A stretch of DNA of 64,000 bases from Chromobacterium sphagni (GCF_001855555.1 NZ_MKCT01000017.1:482752-546751), one strand, 5' to 3'. Shown: positions 42,905 through 51,785, numbered from the stretch's first letter. Program-made: numbers and translations. Notes: a model not told the origin generated them from the sequence alone.

Positions 42905-43221
42905 ATGCGTCGATGCTGAAAGACCGCATTCGGTTGAGCCAGCCTACCAAGACGCGCACCCCATCCGGCGCGGTGCGGGAGGTCTGGAGCGAACCGAAAG
43001 CGGTGCATGCGCGGGTGGACTACCTGGGGGCGCGAACCTACACGGCAGCGCTGGCCGAGCAAACAGGCTGCAGGGTCCGGGCGACCATCCGCTGCCGCGT
43101 GGTGGCGGATGGCTGGCGGGTGCTGGTCCATGGCCAGCCGTTCAAAATCAAAACGGCGGAGCCGCACAAGGAGCCTGGCTATTTGGTGCTGATGCTGGAA
43201 ACGCATGATGGCAACGGGTGA
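42901..43221 (+). CDS. Head-tail adaptor (SPP1 gp16-like)
   Basis: A 106-residue beta-rich protein: LKDRIRLSQPTKTRTPSGAVREVWSEPKAVHARVDYLGARTY is the start pattern of head-closure/adaptor proteins. TTG 42901 follows GAGGG by 6 nt and overlaps the previous stop; ATG 42913 is the other option. Confidence 0.8.
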   Translation: MNASMLKDRIRLSQPTKTRTPSGAVREVWSEPKAVHARVDYLGARTYTAALAEQTGCRVRATIRCRVVADGWRVLVHGQPFKIKTAEPHKEPGYLVLMLETHDGNG

Positions 43222-43681
43222 GGTTCATGGCCTGGATGCGCTGATGCGCCATCTGGATGCAGTGCCGCGCAACCTGCAGCGCAAGATTTTGCGCCGGGGG
43301 CTGCGCAAGGGGGCCGCCCTGGTGCGGGACGAGGCCCGCCGCCGGGTGCAGCGTCGATCCGGCTTGCTGGCCAAGTCGATTGTCGTCGCCAGTTCGCGGG
43401 GCAGTGGCCAGCGCGGAGCGGTGGCTTACAAGGTGGGGCTACGCTCGCGGGCCTGGTACGGGCGCTATCTGGAGTATGGCCACGTCAAGCGTGGGCGAGG
43501 GCAGAAGATCGCAGGCGGCGAGCGGCGACGAACGGCGACGCGGGAAGTCCTGAAAGGGGCGGGGCAATTTGTCCCGCCCTATCCATTTATGCGCCCTGCG
43601 GCGGAAAAGCTGCCGGATGCGGTCGGGATCGTCGCGGACGAAGTGCGGGCGGCGTTGATCAGTGGGGAGTTGATGAGGTGA
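43205..43681 (+). CDS. HK97 gp10-like neck/tail protein
   Basis: A 158-residue protein with the gp10 pattern: GLDALMRHLDAVPRNLQRKILRRGLRKGAALVRDEARRRV, then the beta region with WYGRYLEYGHVKRG and the C-terminal FVPPYPFMRPAAE. It acts at the head-tail junction. It overlaps both neighbours. Confidence 0.85.
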   Translation: MMATGEVHGLDALMRHLDAVPRNLQRKILRRGLRKGAALVRDEARRRVQRRSGLLAKSIVVASSRGSGQRGAVAYKVGLRSRAWYGRYLEYGHVKRGRGQKIAGGERRRTATREVLKGAGQFVPPYPFMRPAAEKLPDAVGIVADEVRAALISGELMR

Positions 43682-44058
43682 TAGGGGCGGTATTGGTGGA
43701 GCTGCTGGCCGCGCCAGAGGTGGCCGCGTTGGTGGGCGACCGGGTGTATCCGGTGGAGCTGCCGGGCGAACCGGAGTTACCGGCGATGGCTTATCAGGTA
43801 GTAGACGAAAAGCGGCACCAAGCAGCGCGCCGGCCTACTGGCGGTGTGCGCAGTTTGGTGCAGCTGTCGATTGTCGCGCCCGACTATGATGCCGCCTATG
43901 CGGTGGCCTGGGTGGTGCGGCGTCGGCTGGCGCGATGGCGAGGCGTGGCGGGCGGGGTACTGATTTACGACACTTTGGAAGAGTCGTCGCAGGACGCTGG
44001 AGAAAGCACGCCGCATATGGTGGCGATGACCTGGCGCATTTATTGGAAAGAAGCATGA
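43678..44058 (+). CDS. Tail completion/terminator protein (DUF3168 family)
   Basis: A 126-residue protein from GTG 43678 (GTGA overlap). The pattern VELLAAPEVAALVGDRVYPVELP...PAMAYQVVDE and the later LVQLSIVAPDYDAAYAVAWVVRRRL match DUF3168, which covers the end of the tail tube (SPP1 gp17-like). Followed by an ATGA-coupled gene. Confidence 0.82.
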   Translation: MIGAVLVELLAAPEVAALVGDRVYPVELPGEPELPAMAYQVVDEKRHQAARRPTGGVRSLVQLSIVAPDYDAAYAVAWVVRRRLARWRGVAGGVLIYDTLEESSQDAGESTPHMVAMTWRIYWKEA

Positions 44059-44459
44059 GCAAGATTCAGTCATTGATTTTGGGAGTGGAGCAGGCGCTAC
44101 TTGGTGCCACGCCGGCAGATAACCGGGTGAGCCGCGACCTTGAACGCGGCTACAGCTTTGGCGAGTTCCCGGCGCTGCTGCTGCATCAGCTGCAGGATAT
44201 ACCGTTGTCCGGAAGTCCCGTTGGCTATGAGTACCGGCAATTGTCGGTGGAGCTGGAAATCCGGGCGGATGGCGATGTGCCGCATGAGGCGTGTAATGAG
44301 GTGCTAGAGGCTGCGCATGGGGCGCTGCATGCCTCGCTGGAGGTGCAAGACCTGCAGTCCGGCATGGTGGAATGGGGGTATGACGAAGAAAACCCGGCGC
44401 TGGGTGTCTGCCGGGCGCACTACCTGCTGACCTACCGGCGCAGGGAAGGTGAGTTGTAG
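44055..44459 (+). CDS. Tail-region protein, 134 residues
   Basis: Starts at ATG 44055 (ATGA overlap); the open frame reaches further back without support. It has alternating strands and helices (VGYEYRQLSVELEIRADGDVPHEACNEVLEAAHGALHASL), a layout shared by minor tail or tail-terminator proteins of this phage group. I cannot name the family with certainty. Confidence 0.65.
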   Translation: MSKIQSLILGVEQALLGATPADNRVSRDLERGYSFGEFPALLLHQLQDIPLSGSPVGYEYRQLSVELEIRADGDVPHEACNEVLEAAHGALHASLEVQDLQSGMVEWGYDEENPALGVCRAHYLLTYRRREGEL

Positions 44460-44492
44460 GAATTTCCAAGTGGTACTGGTTGGAAAATGTTC

Positions 44493-44516
44493 GGCTCGCT
44501 ACGGCGGGCTTTTTTT
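44493..44516 (+). terminator. Hairpin terminator upstream of the tail tube gene
   Basis: GGCTCGC / GCGGGCT with a TACG loop, two G-U pairs and six to seven T. Confidence 0.68.
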
Positions 44517-44534
44517 GTGCCTGGGAGGAATGCG

Positions 44535-45464
44535 GTGGCATTGAACAGCAAGAGGGTGGCGATTATCGCCAAGGTGGAAACGAAAGAGGGCGTGGACGCG
44601 GTGCCGACCGGCGCGGCGAATGCGATTTTGGTGGCAAGCCCCAAGGTGACGCCGCTGGAAAGCGACAAGGCGGAACGCAATGTGGTGCGGCCTTACTTCG
44701 GCAATGCGGAATCGGTTGTTACCGGCGTCCGCATGAAAGCGGAGTTTGAAGTTGAGTTGGCCGGCGCGGGAGCGCCTGGTTCGGCCCCGGCCTGGGGGGT
44801 GTTGCTGCGCGGCTGCGGATTCGCGGAAACCGTCACCAAGGACGCCAGCGCCAGCTATGCGCCGATTTCGGCCGGGCATGAGTCGCTGACCCTCTATTAC
44901 AACCTGGACGGCGTGCAGCATAAGCTGTTGGGCGCTCGCGGCACGGTGTCGCTGGACCTGCAGAACAAAGCCTTCCCCAAAATGAAGTTCGTGTTTACCG
45001 GCGTGCATGGCGGCATTGTCGATGCGCCTGCGCCAGCCTTGAAGCTGACGCCATTTCAAACCCCGATGCCGTTCGACGCCGCCAACGTCGCCAGCTTTTC
45101 GCTGTTCGGCTTTAGCCCGGCGGTACAGAGCCTGTCGCTGGACATGGCCAACGAGGTCAAGCATCGGGGGTTGCCAGGCGGCGTGGAAAGCGTGCTGATT
45201 ACCGGGCGCAAGCCATCAGGTTCGGTACAAATCGAGTCCACCCGGATTGCCGAAAAGGACTGGTTCGCGCTGGCGCGCACGGCGGAGCGCGGCGCGCTCG
45301 CCCTGGTGCATGGCAAGACCGCCGGCAACATCATCCAGATTGACGCCACGGTCAGCATCGGCAGCGCCGACTACGGCGACAGCGACAACATCAGCATGAC
45401 CACGCTGCCCCTCGCCCTGTTGCCGACCAATGGCGACGACGAAATCAAAATCACTGTTCGATAG
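44535..45464 (+). CDS. Major tail tube protein
   Basis: A 309-residue beta-rich protein that builds the tail tube. LNSKRVAIIAKVETKEGVDAVPTGAANAILVAS is the usual start; the middle SLTLYYNLDGVQHKLLGARGTVSLDLQNKAFPKMKFVFTG is the tube-fold core. I use GTG 44535, 5 nt after GGGAGGA; the frame also opens at 44487 inside the terminator. The C-terminal third may be an Ig-like addition. Confidence 0.82.
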   Translation: MALNSKRVAIIAKVETKEGVDAVPTGAANAILVASPKVTPLESDKAERNVVRPYFGNAESVVTGVRMKAEFEVELAGAGAPGSAPAWGVLLRGCGFAETVTKDASASYAPISAGHESLTLYYNLDGVQHKLLGARGTVSLDLQNKAFPKMKFVFTGVHGGIVDAPAPALKLTPFQTPMPFDAANVASFSLFGFSPAVQSLSLDMANEVKHRGLPGGVESVLITGRKPSGSVQIESTRIAEKDWFALARTAERGALALVHGKTAGNIIQIDATVSIGSADYGDSDNISMTTLPLALLPTNGDDEIKITVR

Positions 45465-45471
45465 GAAGCCC

Positions 45472-45849
45472 ATGTTCAAGATCGCAAACAGCGGCACTGT
45501 ACGCGTACCAGCTGAAATCCTCACGCGTACCGAGTCTGGCGCGGAAAACAAAATCACCATCCAGCTGACGGGCCGTTTGCTGACGCAGCCGGCTTGGGAT
45601 GCGCTGTTCGCCAAGTACGCGGCGGAGGCCGGCGCGGGTGAGCTGTCCGAGGTCTACCGCCAAAACGCCCGCCTCTATGCCGAGGTGTTCACAGCGTGGG
45701 AGGGGGTGACGGATGCGGACGGCGAGGCGCTGCCGCTGTCGCAGGCGGCGCTTGAGGCGGCCTTGCTGTCGGTGGATGGGCCGCAGGTCAACGCCGCTTT
45801 GCAGCAGGCTGTCCATGCCCTGCGCTTCGGTGCCGTCCGAAAAAACTGA
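45472..45849 (+). CDS. Tail assembly chaperone, zero-frame product
   Basis: A 125-residue protein (lambda gpG counterpart) that coats the tape measure during tail building. ATG 45472 follows AGGAAG. The C-terminal part is helical with Ala-rich repeats (LSQAALEAALLSVDGPQVNAALQQAVHALRFGAVRKN). The last three codons, cgA-AAA-AAC, form a slippery heptamer directly before TGA, so part of the ribosomes should shift by -1 into the next frame. Confidence 0.82.
   Translation: MFKIANSGTVRVPAEILTRTESGAENKITIQLTGRLLTQPAWDALFAKYAAEAGAGELSEVYRQNARLYAEVFTAWEGVTDADGEALPLSQAALEAALLSVDGPQVNAALQQAVHALRFGAVRKN
45840..45846 (+). promoter_or_regulatory. Programmed -1 frameshift site A-AAA-AAC
   Basis: The heptamer AAAAAAC is in the correct phase (X-XXY-YYZ) for -1 slippage and abuts the zero-frame stop (45847-45849). 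The -1 frame continues without a stop into the downstream tail chaperone domain. Confidence 0.78.
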
Positions 45850-46202
45850 TTGAGGCGGTGCGCTGGGAGTTTGGCGAGCGCGCCGCCAGCCGATCGGAGG
45901 ATCGGCAAGCGCTGCTGGATGCCGGGGTGCCACTGGATCAGGTGGACGGCCTGCTGCCAGGCCGGCGCGAAGAGGCGACATTCGAGCTGCTGCCGGACGC
46001 GTTGCCGGCCTGGCGGTTATGGCAGGCGATGCAAACACAATGGCGACTCGGGCCGGCGGGCGTATACGGCCTGGACTATGCGGTGCTACCGGTGGTGGAG
46101 CAGCGTTGCGGCATCGAGCGGGAAGAGGCTGGGCAGTTGTTTGCCTGCCTGCAGGACATGGAGCGCGAAGCGTTGCGGATGATGGCAAAGAAGGGGGCAT
46201 GA
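45846..46202 (+). CDS. Tail assembly chaperone, -1 frameshift extension (DUF1799-like)
   Basis: Reached by -1 slippage at 45840-45846, this adds 118 residues (LIEAVRWEFGERAASRSE...) for a fusion of about 243 residues, the counterpart of lambda gpG-GT. The block PAWRLWQAMQTQWRLGPAGVYGLDYAVLPVVEQRCGIER fits DUF1799, common in this place. A GTG at 45858 could also allow separate initiation, but no ribosome site precedes it. Confidence 0.75.
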   Translation: MIEAVRWEFGERAASRSEDRQALLDAGVPLDQVDGLLPGRREEATFELLPDALPAWRLWQAMQTQWRLGPAGVYGLDYAVLPVVEQRCGIEREEAGQLFACLQDMEREALRMMAKKGA

Positions 46203-46203
46203 G

Positions 46204-48870
46204 GTGGCAGCGCAAAATGTAGGCTCGCTGGTGATCAATCTGGAAGCGCGGGTTGCCCAGCTGCAAGGCGATATGGCTGCGACCAAGCGTGTTGTCAGCG
46301 ATGCAATGGACAACGTGGAGCGCGACGCCAAGCGCGGGGCCAAGGCGCTGGAGGAGGCCGCAAGCAGCGCTGGCATGCTGGCGCGTGCCGGGGCGGCAAT
46401 TGCCGGGGCGTTCGCGCTGTCTGCCGTCAAAGACAGCGTGGTGTCGGTGGCAACGGCCTTGAATCAGGCGCAGATTGCCAGCGAGCGCCTGCAGAAATCG
46501 TTGTTCTATGCCAACGGCGGCGACATCAAGGCGATTGCGTCGGACATCGAGTGGCTGCGCCGGCAAACGTCCGGCCTGGGGCTGGATTTCGCGCAGGCGT
46601 CGGCGTCCTATGCGCAGTTTGCCGGTGCGGTGAAGGGAACGCCGCTGGCGCCCTATGCGCGCCAGGTGTTCGACTCGCTGTCCACGGCGGCCAGCGCTTT
46701 CGGCTTGTCGGCGGAAACGGCGCAGGGCGCGATGCTCGCCCTGGTGCAGATGTCAGCCAAGGGGGTGGTGTCGGCGGAAGAGTTCCGGGGACAGTTGGCC
46801 GAGCATTTGCCGATTGCCACACAAGCGGCGGCCAAGGCGCTGGGCGTCACGACTGGCGAATTCAGCAAGATGTTGGAGTCCGGCAACTTGCTGGCGGTGG
46901 ACTTCCTACCCAAGTTCGCCGCCGAGCTGAAGAAGATGAGCGCGGACGCGGCGGCCTTCGGTGGCGAGACGCAAAAGGCCAGCGCCAATTTCGTCAATTC
47001 GTGGGAGGCGATGAAGACCGAGGTGGCGCAATCCGGCGTGGCCTCGTTCATCGCCGGCCAACTGGCGATTTTGACGGACGCCTTTGACGATGTGTCGGAG
47101 TCGATCCGCCAGGCGCGCAAGGAGGGGGCGGGTTTTTGGGGGCAGGCGATGGCGGGCGGCGGCGCGGTGATGCGCTTTGCAAACCCGGTCAATGCGCTGC
47201 ATTACGACGCGCAGAGCGAAAACGCCCGCGCCGCCCAATTGAAGGGACGCATCAAGGAGGCTGAGGACACCTTCAACGACTTTTCTTTTTCGCAGACGCG
47301 GGAGCAAAAAAGGGCCGCGCTGCAGTTGATGAAATCGGAGCTGGTCGAGCTGGAAAAACGCGCCAAGGCTGTGACGGCGGACGCCGCCGCCGGGGCCAAG
47401 GCGGAAGAGGCCAAAGCGGCAGCGCGCAAGGATGCCGAGGCGCGGGCCAAGGCGTATGCGAGCGACGATTCGCGCCAGAGCGACCGCGAGCAGTACGACA
47501 AGCGGGCGAAGAAGGAGGAGGACGCTTTCAAGGCCGCGGTCGTCGGGTTGGAGAAGGGCAGCAAGGCATATCAAGATGCCGAAAAGGCGCACCAGACCGC
47601 CGTCAGCAAGCTGCGCGAGGACTTCGACAAGAAACAAGGTGCCGAGCGTAAGAAGGCTGGTGCGCAAGGGCGGCGTGAGGATGCCGCCATCGATGCGATG
47701 CAGCGTGAAATCATGGGCGTCGAAAAGCTATCCGCCGTTGAGCGGGCGCGCTTTGAGATCGCAGAAGGCAAGTATGCCGGCTGGAGCGCAGCCAGCCAGC
47801 AGCGCTTGCTGTCGCTGGCGTCCGAATTGGACGCAACCCGCCAACTGCGGCAGGAGAACAAAAAGTTCCTGGACGAGCTGAACCGCGATGTTGAGCAATA
47901 CGAGGCGCACCAGCGTGACGTGGCCAAGCGGTTGCGTGGTGGCGAGTACGACAACGCGGCGCAGCGGCTACAGCGGGATCATCGTGAACGGTCGTTAGAC
48001 ATCGAATACAACCACGGCCTGTCCGACGACGAAAAGCGCGATTACGGCCAGAAAGAAGACCGGCGCAACGAACGGGCGGTGGACGCCCTGCGTAGCAGCG
48101 AGCGCCAGGGGATCGGCCTGCAGTCCGAAGAGCAGCAGTTGCAGGAACAGTATGAGCGCCGCAGGCAGCTGATCATGGATGCCACCACGCTGACCGAAAC
48201 CGAGCGGGCCGACTACATCCGCCGCAATCAAGAGCAGTTGAATGCGGACCTGTTGAATCTGGAGCGCAACCGCGCATCCGCGATGCTATCGAGTTCCAGC
48301 CAGCTGTTTGACGGCCTGGCCGGACTGGCGGCCAGCTTCAAGGGCAAAAACAGCGGTATCTACCGGGCAATGTTCGCCGCCAGCAAGGCATTCGCCATTG
48401 CCGACTCCATTATCAAGATTCAGCAGGCTGTGGCCGGCGCGGCGGCGTCTGCGCCGTTTCCGGCCAATCTGGGGGCGATGGCGTCGGTGGTGTCGGCAAC
48501 TGCGGGCCTGGTGTCCTCTATCAGCAGCACAAACTTGTCCGGCATGGCGCATGACGGTATCGACAACATTCCGCGTGAAGGGACGTGGCTGCTGGACAAG
48601 GGGGAACGGGTAGTTGATAGGCGCACGAATAGCGACCTGAAAGACTTTCTTGCCCGCGTGAATGCGCCCACGACCGCGCCCGCCGCGTCGGCCCAGCCGG
48701 TCAAAGTGATCGTCAATAACCTGGCTCCGGGAGCCGTGGCCAGGACGGAGGAGCGGCAGGGGCCGGATGGTGGGCGGGAAATTTTAGTGCTGGTGGAGCG
48801 GGTAATAGACAACAAGCTGGCCAGTGCGATGAGGCCGGACGGTGACATTTACAACTTTGTTCGGGGGTAG
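46204..48870 (+). CDS. Tape measure protein
   Basis: An 888-residue protein that sets tail length. The N-terminal helical region (about 1-90) is followed by the tape-measure domain: LQKSLFYANGGDIKAIASDIEWLRRQTSGLGLDFAQASASYAQFAGAVKG...SAKGVVSAEEFRGQLAEHLP (about 98-210). A long charged coiled coil (about 340-690) and a hydrophobic Gly/Ala region near 730-790 complete it. GTG 46204 has GAAGGGG upstream. Confidence 0.93.
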   Translation: MAAQNVGSLVINLEARVAQLQGDMAATKRVVSDAMDNVERDAKRGAKALEEAASSAGMLARAGAAIAGAFALSAVKDSVVSVATALNQAQIASERLQKSLFYANGGDIKAIASDIEWLRRQTSGLGLDFAQASASYAQFAGAVKGTPLAPYARQVFDSLSTAASAFGLSAETAQGAMLALVQMSAKGVVSAEEFRGQLAEHLPIATQAAAKALGVTTGEFSKMLESGNLLAVDFLPKFAAELKKMSADAAAFGGETQKASANFVNSWEAMKTEVAQSGVASFIAGQLAILTDAFDDVSESIRQARKEGAGFWGQAMAGGGAVMRFANPVNALHYDAQSENARAAQLKGRIKEAEDTFNDFSFSQTREQKRAALQLMKSELVELEKRAKAVTADAAAGAKAEEAKAAARKDAEARAKAYASDDSRQSDREQYDKRAKKEEDAFKAAVVGLEKGSKAYQDAEKAHQTAVSKLREDFDKKQGAERKKAGAQGRREDAAIDAMQREIMGVEKLSAVERARFEIAEGKYAGWSAASQQRLLSLASELDATRQLRQENKKFLDELNRDVEQYEAHQRDVAKRLRGGEYDNAAQRLQRDHRERSLDIEYNHGLSDDEKRDYGQKEDRRNERAVDALRSSERQGIGLQSEEQQLQEQYERRRQLIMDATTLTETERADYIRRNQEQLNADLLNLERNRASAMLSSSSQLFDGLAGLAASFKGKNSGIYRAMFAASKAFAIADSIIKIQQAVAGAAASAPFPANLGAMASVVSATAGLVSSISSTNLSGMAHDGIDNIPREGTWLLDKGERVVDRRTNSDLKDFLARVNAPTTAPAASAQPVKVIVNNLAPGAVARTEERQGPDGGREILVLVERVIDNKLASAMRPDGDIYNFVRG

Positions 48871-48872
48871 AT

Positions 48873-49217
48873 ATGGCGGCTGAAACATTCAGCTGGACGC
48901 CGCTGTTTGGCGGGTCGTCGTCGATCCGGGCGCGAGTGCGTGAAGCCAAGTTCGGCGATGGCTATGTGCAGCGCGTGGCGGACGGCATCAACACCATGGC
49001 GCGCAGCCGCAAGCTGTCGTTCGCGGGGGATGCGGCGATGTGCGACGCCATCGAGGCGTTTCTCGCGCGTCAGGGCGGGGCGCGCTGGTTCTGGTTCACT
49101 TATCCCGGCGCGGCGCGCTGCAAGGTTCGTTGCGCGGAATGGGACCGTTCTTACCTGGCCGCCGGGGATGAAGTGGTGAGCGCGGCGTTTGAACAAGTAT
49201 TTGATCCGGGGGAGTGA
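48873..49217 (+). CDS. Minor tail protein M-like
   Basis: A 114-residue protein of the lambda gpM family: FSWTPLFGGSSSIRARVREAKFGDGYVQRVADGINTMARSRKLSF and FWFTYPGAARCKVRCAEW. It belongs to the tail-tip group M-L-K-I-J, which follows here in order. TGATG overlap with the next gene. Confidence 0.85.
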   Translation: MAAETFSWTPLFGGSSSIRARVREAKFGDGYVQRVADGINTMARSRKLSFAGDAAMCDAIEAFLARQGGARWFWFTYPGAARCKVRCAEWDRSYLAAGDEVVSAAFEQVFDPGE

Positions 49218-49909
49218 TGGGAGAGATACACGCAGAAAAACAGCGCCTGGTGCATGACGCCCTGGTGCAGCTATTCGAGATACGGCCGCCGGCCAGCGAA
49301 GTGATGCAGCCGCTGCGCTTTACTGCCAGCGGCAACGGCCAGGCGGTGACGTTTCAGGGGCTGACCTACGAGCCGTGGGCGATGGAGGCCAAGGGCTTTG
49401 AAAGCAGCCACAAGGGCGCGCCGCGTCCGAAGCTTTCAATCAGCAATATAGGCACGCTGCCGGACGGCAGGCCGCTGCGCGGCATCTTCACGGCGCTGGT
49501 GATGCAACATCAAGGCTTGGTCGGCTGGGAGGTGGTCCGACGGCTGACCCACGCCAAATTCTGCGCCGGGGGCGAGCTGGCGGCCTTCCCGGAAATGCAC
49601 CCGGAGGAAATTTGGCTGATCAACCGGCGCGAGGCCGATAACGGCGATGTGCTCACTTTCGAGTTGCGCAGTCGGCTGGACCTGGCCGGGAGGCGAGCGC
49701 CGGGGGTGCTGGTGACGCGCTATTGTCCGGCGCATGTGGTCTACCGGGGTGCGCATTGCGGCTATCAGGGCGCGGCCATGTTCGACGCCAACGACAAGCC
49801 GGTGACTGACAAGCGGCTGGATCGATGCGGTAAACGGTTGGCCAGCTGCAAAAACCGGGACAATCTGGCCAACTACGGCGGTTGCCCCGGAATGAGGCGC
49901 TACAGCTAA
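49217..49909 (+). CDS. Minor tail protein L-like
   Basis: A 230-residue gpL homologue. The C-terminal domain has conserved cysteines (about 177-223: CPAHVVYRGAHCGYQG, RCGKRLASCKNR, GGCPGMRRYS), which in lambda gpL hold an iron-sulphur cluster. The N-terminal half is the tail-tip beta domain. It meets a minus-strand gene tail to tail with a 4-nt overlap. Confidence 0.87.
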   Translation: MGEIHAEKQRLVHDALVQLFEIRPPASEVMQPLRFTASGNGQAVTFQGLTYEPWAMEAKGFESSHKGAPRPKLSISNIGTLPDGRPLRGIFTALVMQHQGLVGWEVVRRLTHAKFCAGGELAAFPEMHPEEIWLINRREADNGDVLTFELRSRLDLAGRRAPGVLVTRYCPAHVVYRGAHCGYQGAAMFDANDKPVTDKRLDRCGKRLASCKNRDNLANYGGCPGMRRYS

Positions 49910-50394
49910 TTGGCTTGTTTAGCAGGGAGGATTTTGCTGTATATCTTGGCCGTTTTTGTATGTTCCAGAAGGTATTCAGGCACGTTATTTACGGAAGTCC
50001 ATAATTCTTTGCGGACGGATGGCTTGCAGACATATTTCCACAAATAATCGTTTTCGCTATCAGGGATGATGTCTTGCGATGATTTATCCGACACGGCTAT
50101 ATCCTGTGGAATCTGATCATAGTCGTAAAAAATCGTTTTGACGTAAGTTACAGTTCGGGCACTGCAATTGATTTGCCGCAAAGTCATGTTGTAGGAGTAA
50201 CCAGCGCTTGGTTGGTTGGTGTCTATTGTTGGGGAAAAAATAGTCCAAAATTTCATAGAGCCATTGGTGTCTGAGATGCTGTCTGCATCAACTAGTAGTG
50301 AGCCGTGATTAATCGTGCCATTGTAAGAACTCCAGCTGGCCGCAAAAGCGCCGCTGGATGCAAGTGCAAGCATAGCAATTAGTATTTTTTTCAT
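49906..50394 (-). CDS. Secreted protein, Surface-adhesin-E-like (moron)
   Basis: A 162-residue protein with a clear signal peptide (MKKILIAMLALASSGAFA). The mature part ASWSSYNGTINHGSLLVDADSISDTNGSMKFWTIF and the NC...VTYVKTIFYD...DSENDYLWKYVC pattern resemble the small domain called surface-adhesin protein E. ATG 50394 has GGAGATG upstream. It is AT-richer than the tail genes and lies antisense between L and K, so it is most likely a lysogenic-conversion gene placed in the envelope of the host. Role unknown. Confidence 0.8.
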   Translation of the reverse strand: MKKILIAMLALASSGAFAASWSSYNGTINHGSLLVDADSISDTNGSMKFWTIFSPTIDTNQPSAGYSYNMTLRQINCSARTVTYVKTIFYDYDQIPQDIAVSDKSSQDIIPDSENDYLWKYVCKPSVRKELWTSVNNVPEYLLEHTKTAKIYSKILPAKQAN

Positions 50395-50517
50395 GTGAAC
50401 ATCTCCATCTGTTAAGTGGCAGCACAGCCCGCAATAGAATAATGGCATTTCCTATTTGTTCAATAGGGAATCGTCAAATTATTAGACCGCAAGCGCGGTT
50501 TTTTTTATGGGTAAACG
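50395..50517. other. Moron promoter region and terminator
   Basis: AT-rich gap between the minus-strand moron and gpK. It should hold the moron promoter; a terminator-like hairpin on the plus strand lies at 50486-50507. No gene seen. Confidence 0.5.
50486..50507 (+). terminator. Hairpin terminator upstream of gpK
   Basis: ACCGC / GCGGT with an AAGC loop and eight T. Confidence 0.72.
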
Positions 50518-51222
50518 ATGAGCGCAACAACAGAACAAATCGCCGCCATGCTGGGCTACGCGGCGCAGGCTGGCGAGCAAGAAGCCTGCGGCGTGGTGCT
50601 GGACTCGGGCCGGGTCTATCCCTGCCGCAACCTGGCTGACGATCCGGCGCGGCAATTCAGGATTGACCCGGTGGACCGCGCCGCCGCCGAGCAGCTGGGC
50701 CGGGTGGTCGGCATCTGGCACAGCCACCCCAATGCGCCGGCTGATCCTAGCCCGGCGGACCTGGCCATGTGCGAGTGCACGCGCTTGCCCTGGCACATCG
50801 TCAGCCATCCCGGCGGTGATTACCGCTATATCGAGCCGTGCGGCTGGCAGGCCGATTATCTAGGCCGCCCGTATTGCTATGGCGTGTTCGACTGCTGGGA
50901 GCTGGTACGGGACTGGTACAAGCGCGAGCGCGACGTGTCGCTGCCGCGTCCGGCGGGCGCAGAGCGGGACGGCTGGTGGAATCGGGGGCTGGACTTATTC
51001 ACCACGGCGGCGGAAATGGCCGGCTTCGAGTGGGTGGACGACGCGCCGCAGGCCGGCGACGTGCTGTTGATGCAGATACAGGGCGCGCAGCCCAATCACA
51101 CGGCGCTATGGCTGGGTGATGGCCGCATCCTGCATCACCTACGGGATCGGCAATCGGAAACACATATTTACGGCGGTTATTGGCAGCGGGCAACCGTCAG
51201 GCGGGCGAGGTATCGGAAATGA
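50518..51222 (+). CDS. Tail assembly protein K-like (JAMM + NlpC/P60)
   Basis: A 234-residue two-domain protein. The JAMM metalloprotease motif is complete: Glu22, then His68-x-His70-x7-Ser78-x2-Asp81. The NlpC/P60 peptidase has Cys126 (FDCWELV), His194 (PNHTALW) and His206/207. Both are seen in lambda gpK, which is needed for tail-tip assembly and possibly local wall digestion on entry. Coupled to gpI by ATGA. Confidence 0.9.
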   Translation: MSATTEQIAAMLGYAAQAGEQEACGVVLDSGRVYPCRNLADDPARQFRIDPVDRAAAEQLGRVVGIWHSHPNAPADPSPADLAMCECTRLPWHIVSHPGGDYRYIEPCGWQADYLGRPYCYGVFDCWELVRDWYKRERDVSLPRPAGAERDGWWNRGLDLFTTAAEMAGFEWVDDAPQAGDVLLMQIQGAQPNHTALWLGDGRILHHLRDRQSETHIYGGYWQRATVRRARYRK

Positions 51223-51785
51223 GCAACAGCGTTTTGCGGATGATCCGCCTGGGCGGCGTCCTGGGCGAGCAGTACGGCCAGGCGCATGAACTGGCGGTGT
51301 CGTCGGCGGCCGAGGTGGTGCCGGCGCTCAATGCGCTGTATCCGGGCTTTCACAACGCCTTGCGCGCCCTGGACGAACAGGGCCAGGCGTTCCGGGTGAC
51401 GGTGGCCGATAGGGACGTCAGTGAGCAGGAGCTAACACTGATTTCAACCGGTGATGTGCTGATCATGCCGGAGGTGGTTGGGGCCAGCGGTAATCAAGTT
51501 TTGGGGGGCGTGCTGATCGCAGTTGGCGCGCTAACCTGGGCTTTTGGCGGCACGCAGCTGATGGCGGTCGGCGTCGGCCTGATGCTGTCGGGGGCAATGA
51601 TGATGCTGACGCCGGTTCCGCGCCTGGACCAGTCGCAGAGCGAGCAGCAGCAGGGCAAGGCTAGTTACTTGTTCAACGGTGCCGCCAATAGCAGCGCGCA
51701 GGGCATGCCTGCGCCCTGGGGTTGGGGGCGACATCGAGCGGGCGGCATCATCATTTCGGCGGGAATCAGCGTGGAAGACATGTGA
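51219..51785 (+). CDS. Tail assembly protein I-like
   Basis: A 188-residue gpI homologue. The N-terminal ubiquitin-like domain (about 1-95) includes GGVLGEQYGQAHELAVSSAAEVVPALNALYPGF and STGDVLIMPEVVGA. A hydrophobic segment (VLGGVLIAVGALTWAFGGTQLMAVGVGLMLSGAMMML) follows, as in gpI. Start at ATG 51219 (ATGA overlap). Confidence 0.85.
   Translation: MSNSVLRMIRLGGVLGEQYGQAHELAVSSAAEVVPALNALYPGFHNALRALDEQGQAFRVTVADRDVSEQELTLISTGDVLIMPEVVGASGNQVLGGVLIAVGALTWAFGGTQLMAVGVGLMLSGAMMMLTPVPRLDQSQSEQQQGKASYLFNGAANSSAQGMPAPWGWGRHRAGGIIISAGISVEDM

Noticed and set aside
44487..44534. Longer start for the tail tube gene
   Set aside because: It would begin inside a terminator hairpin; GTG 44535 has a strong ribosome site.
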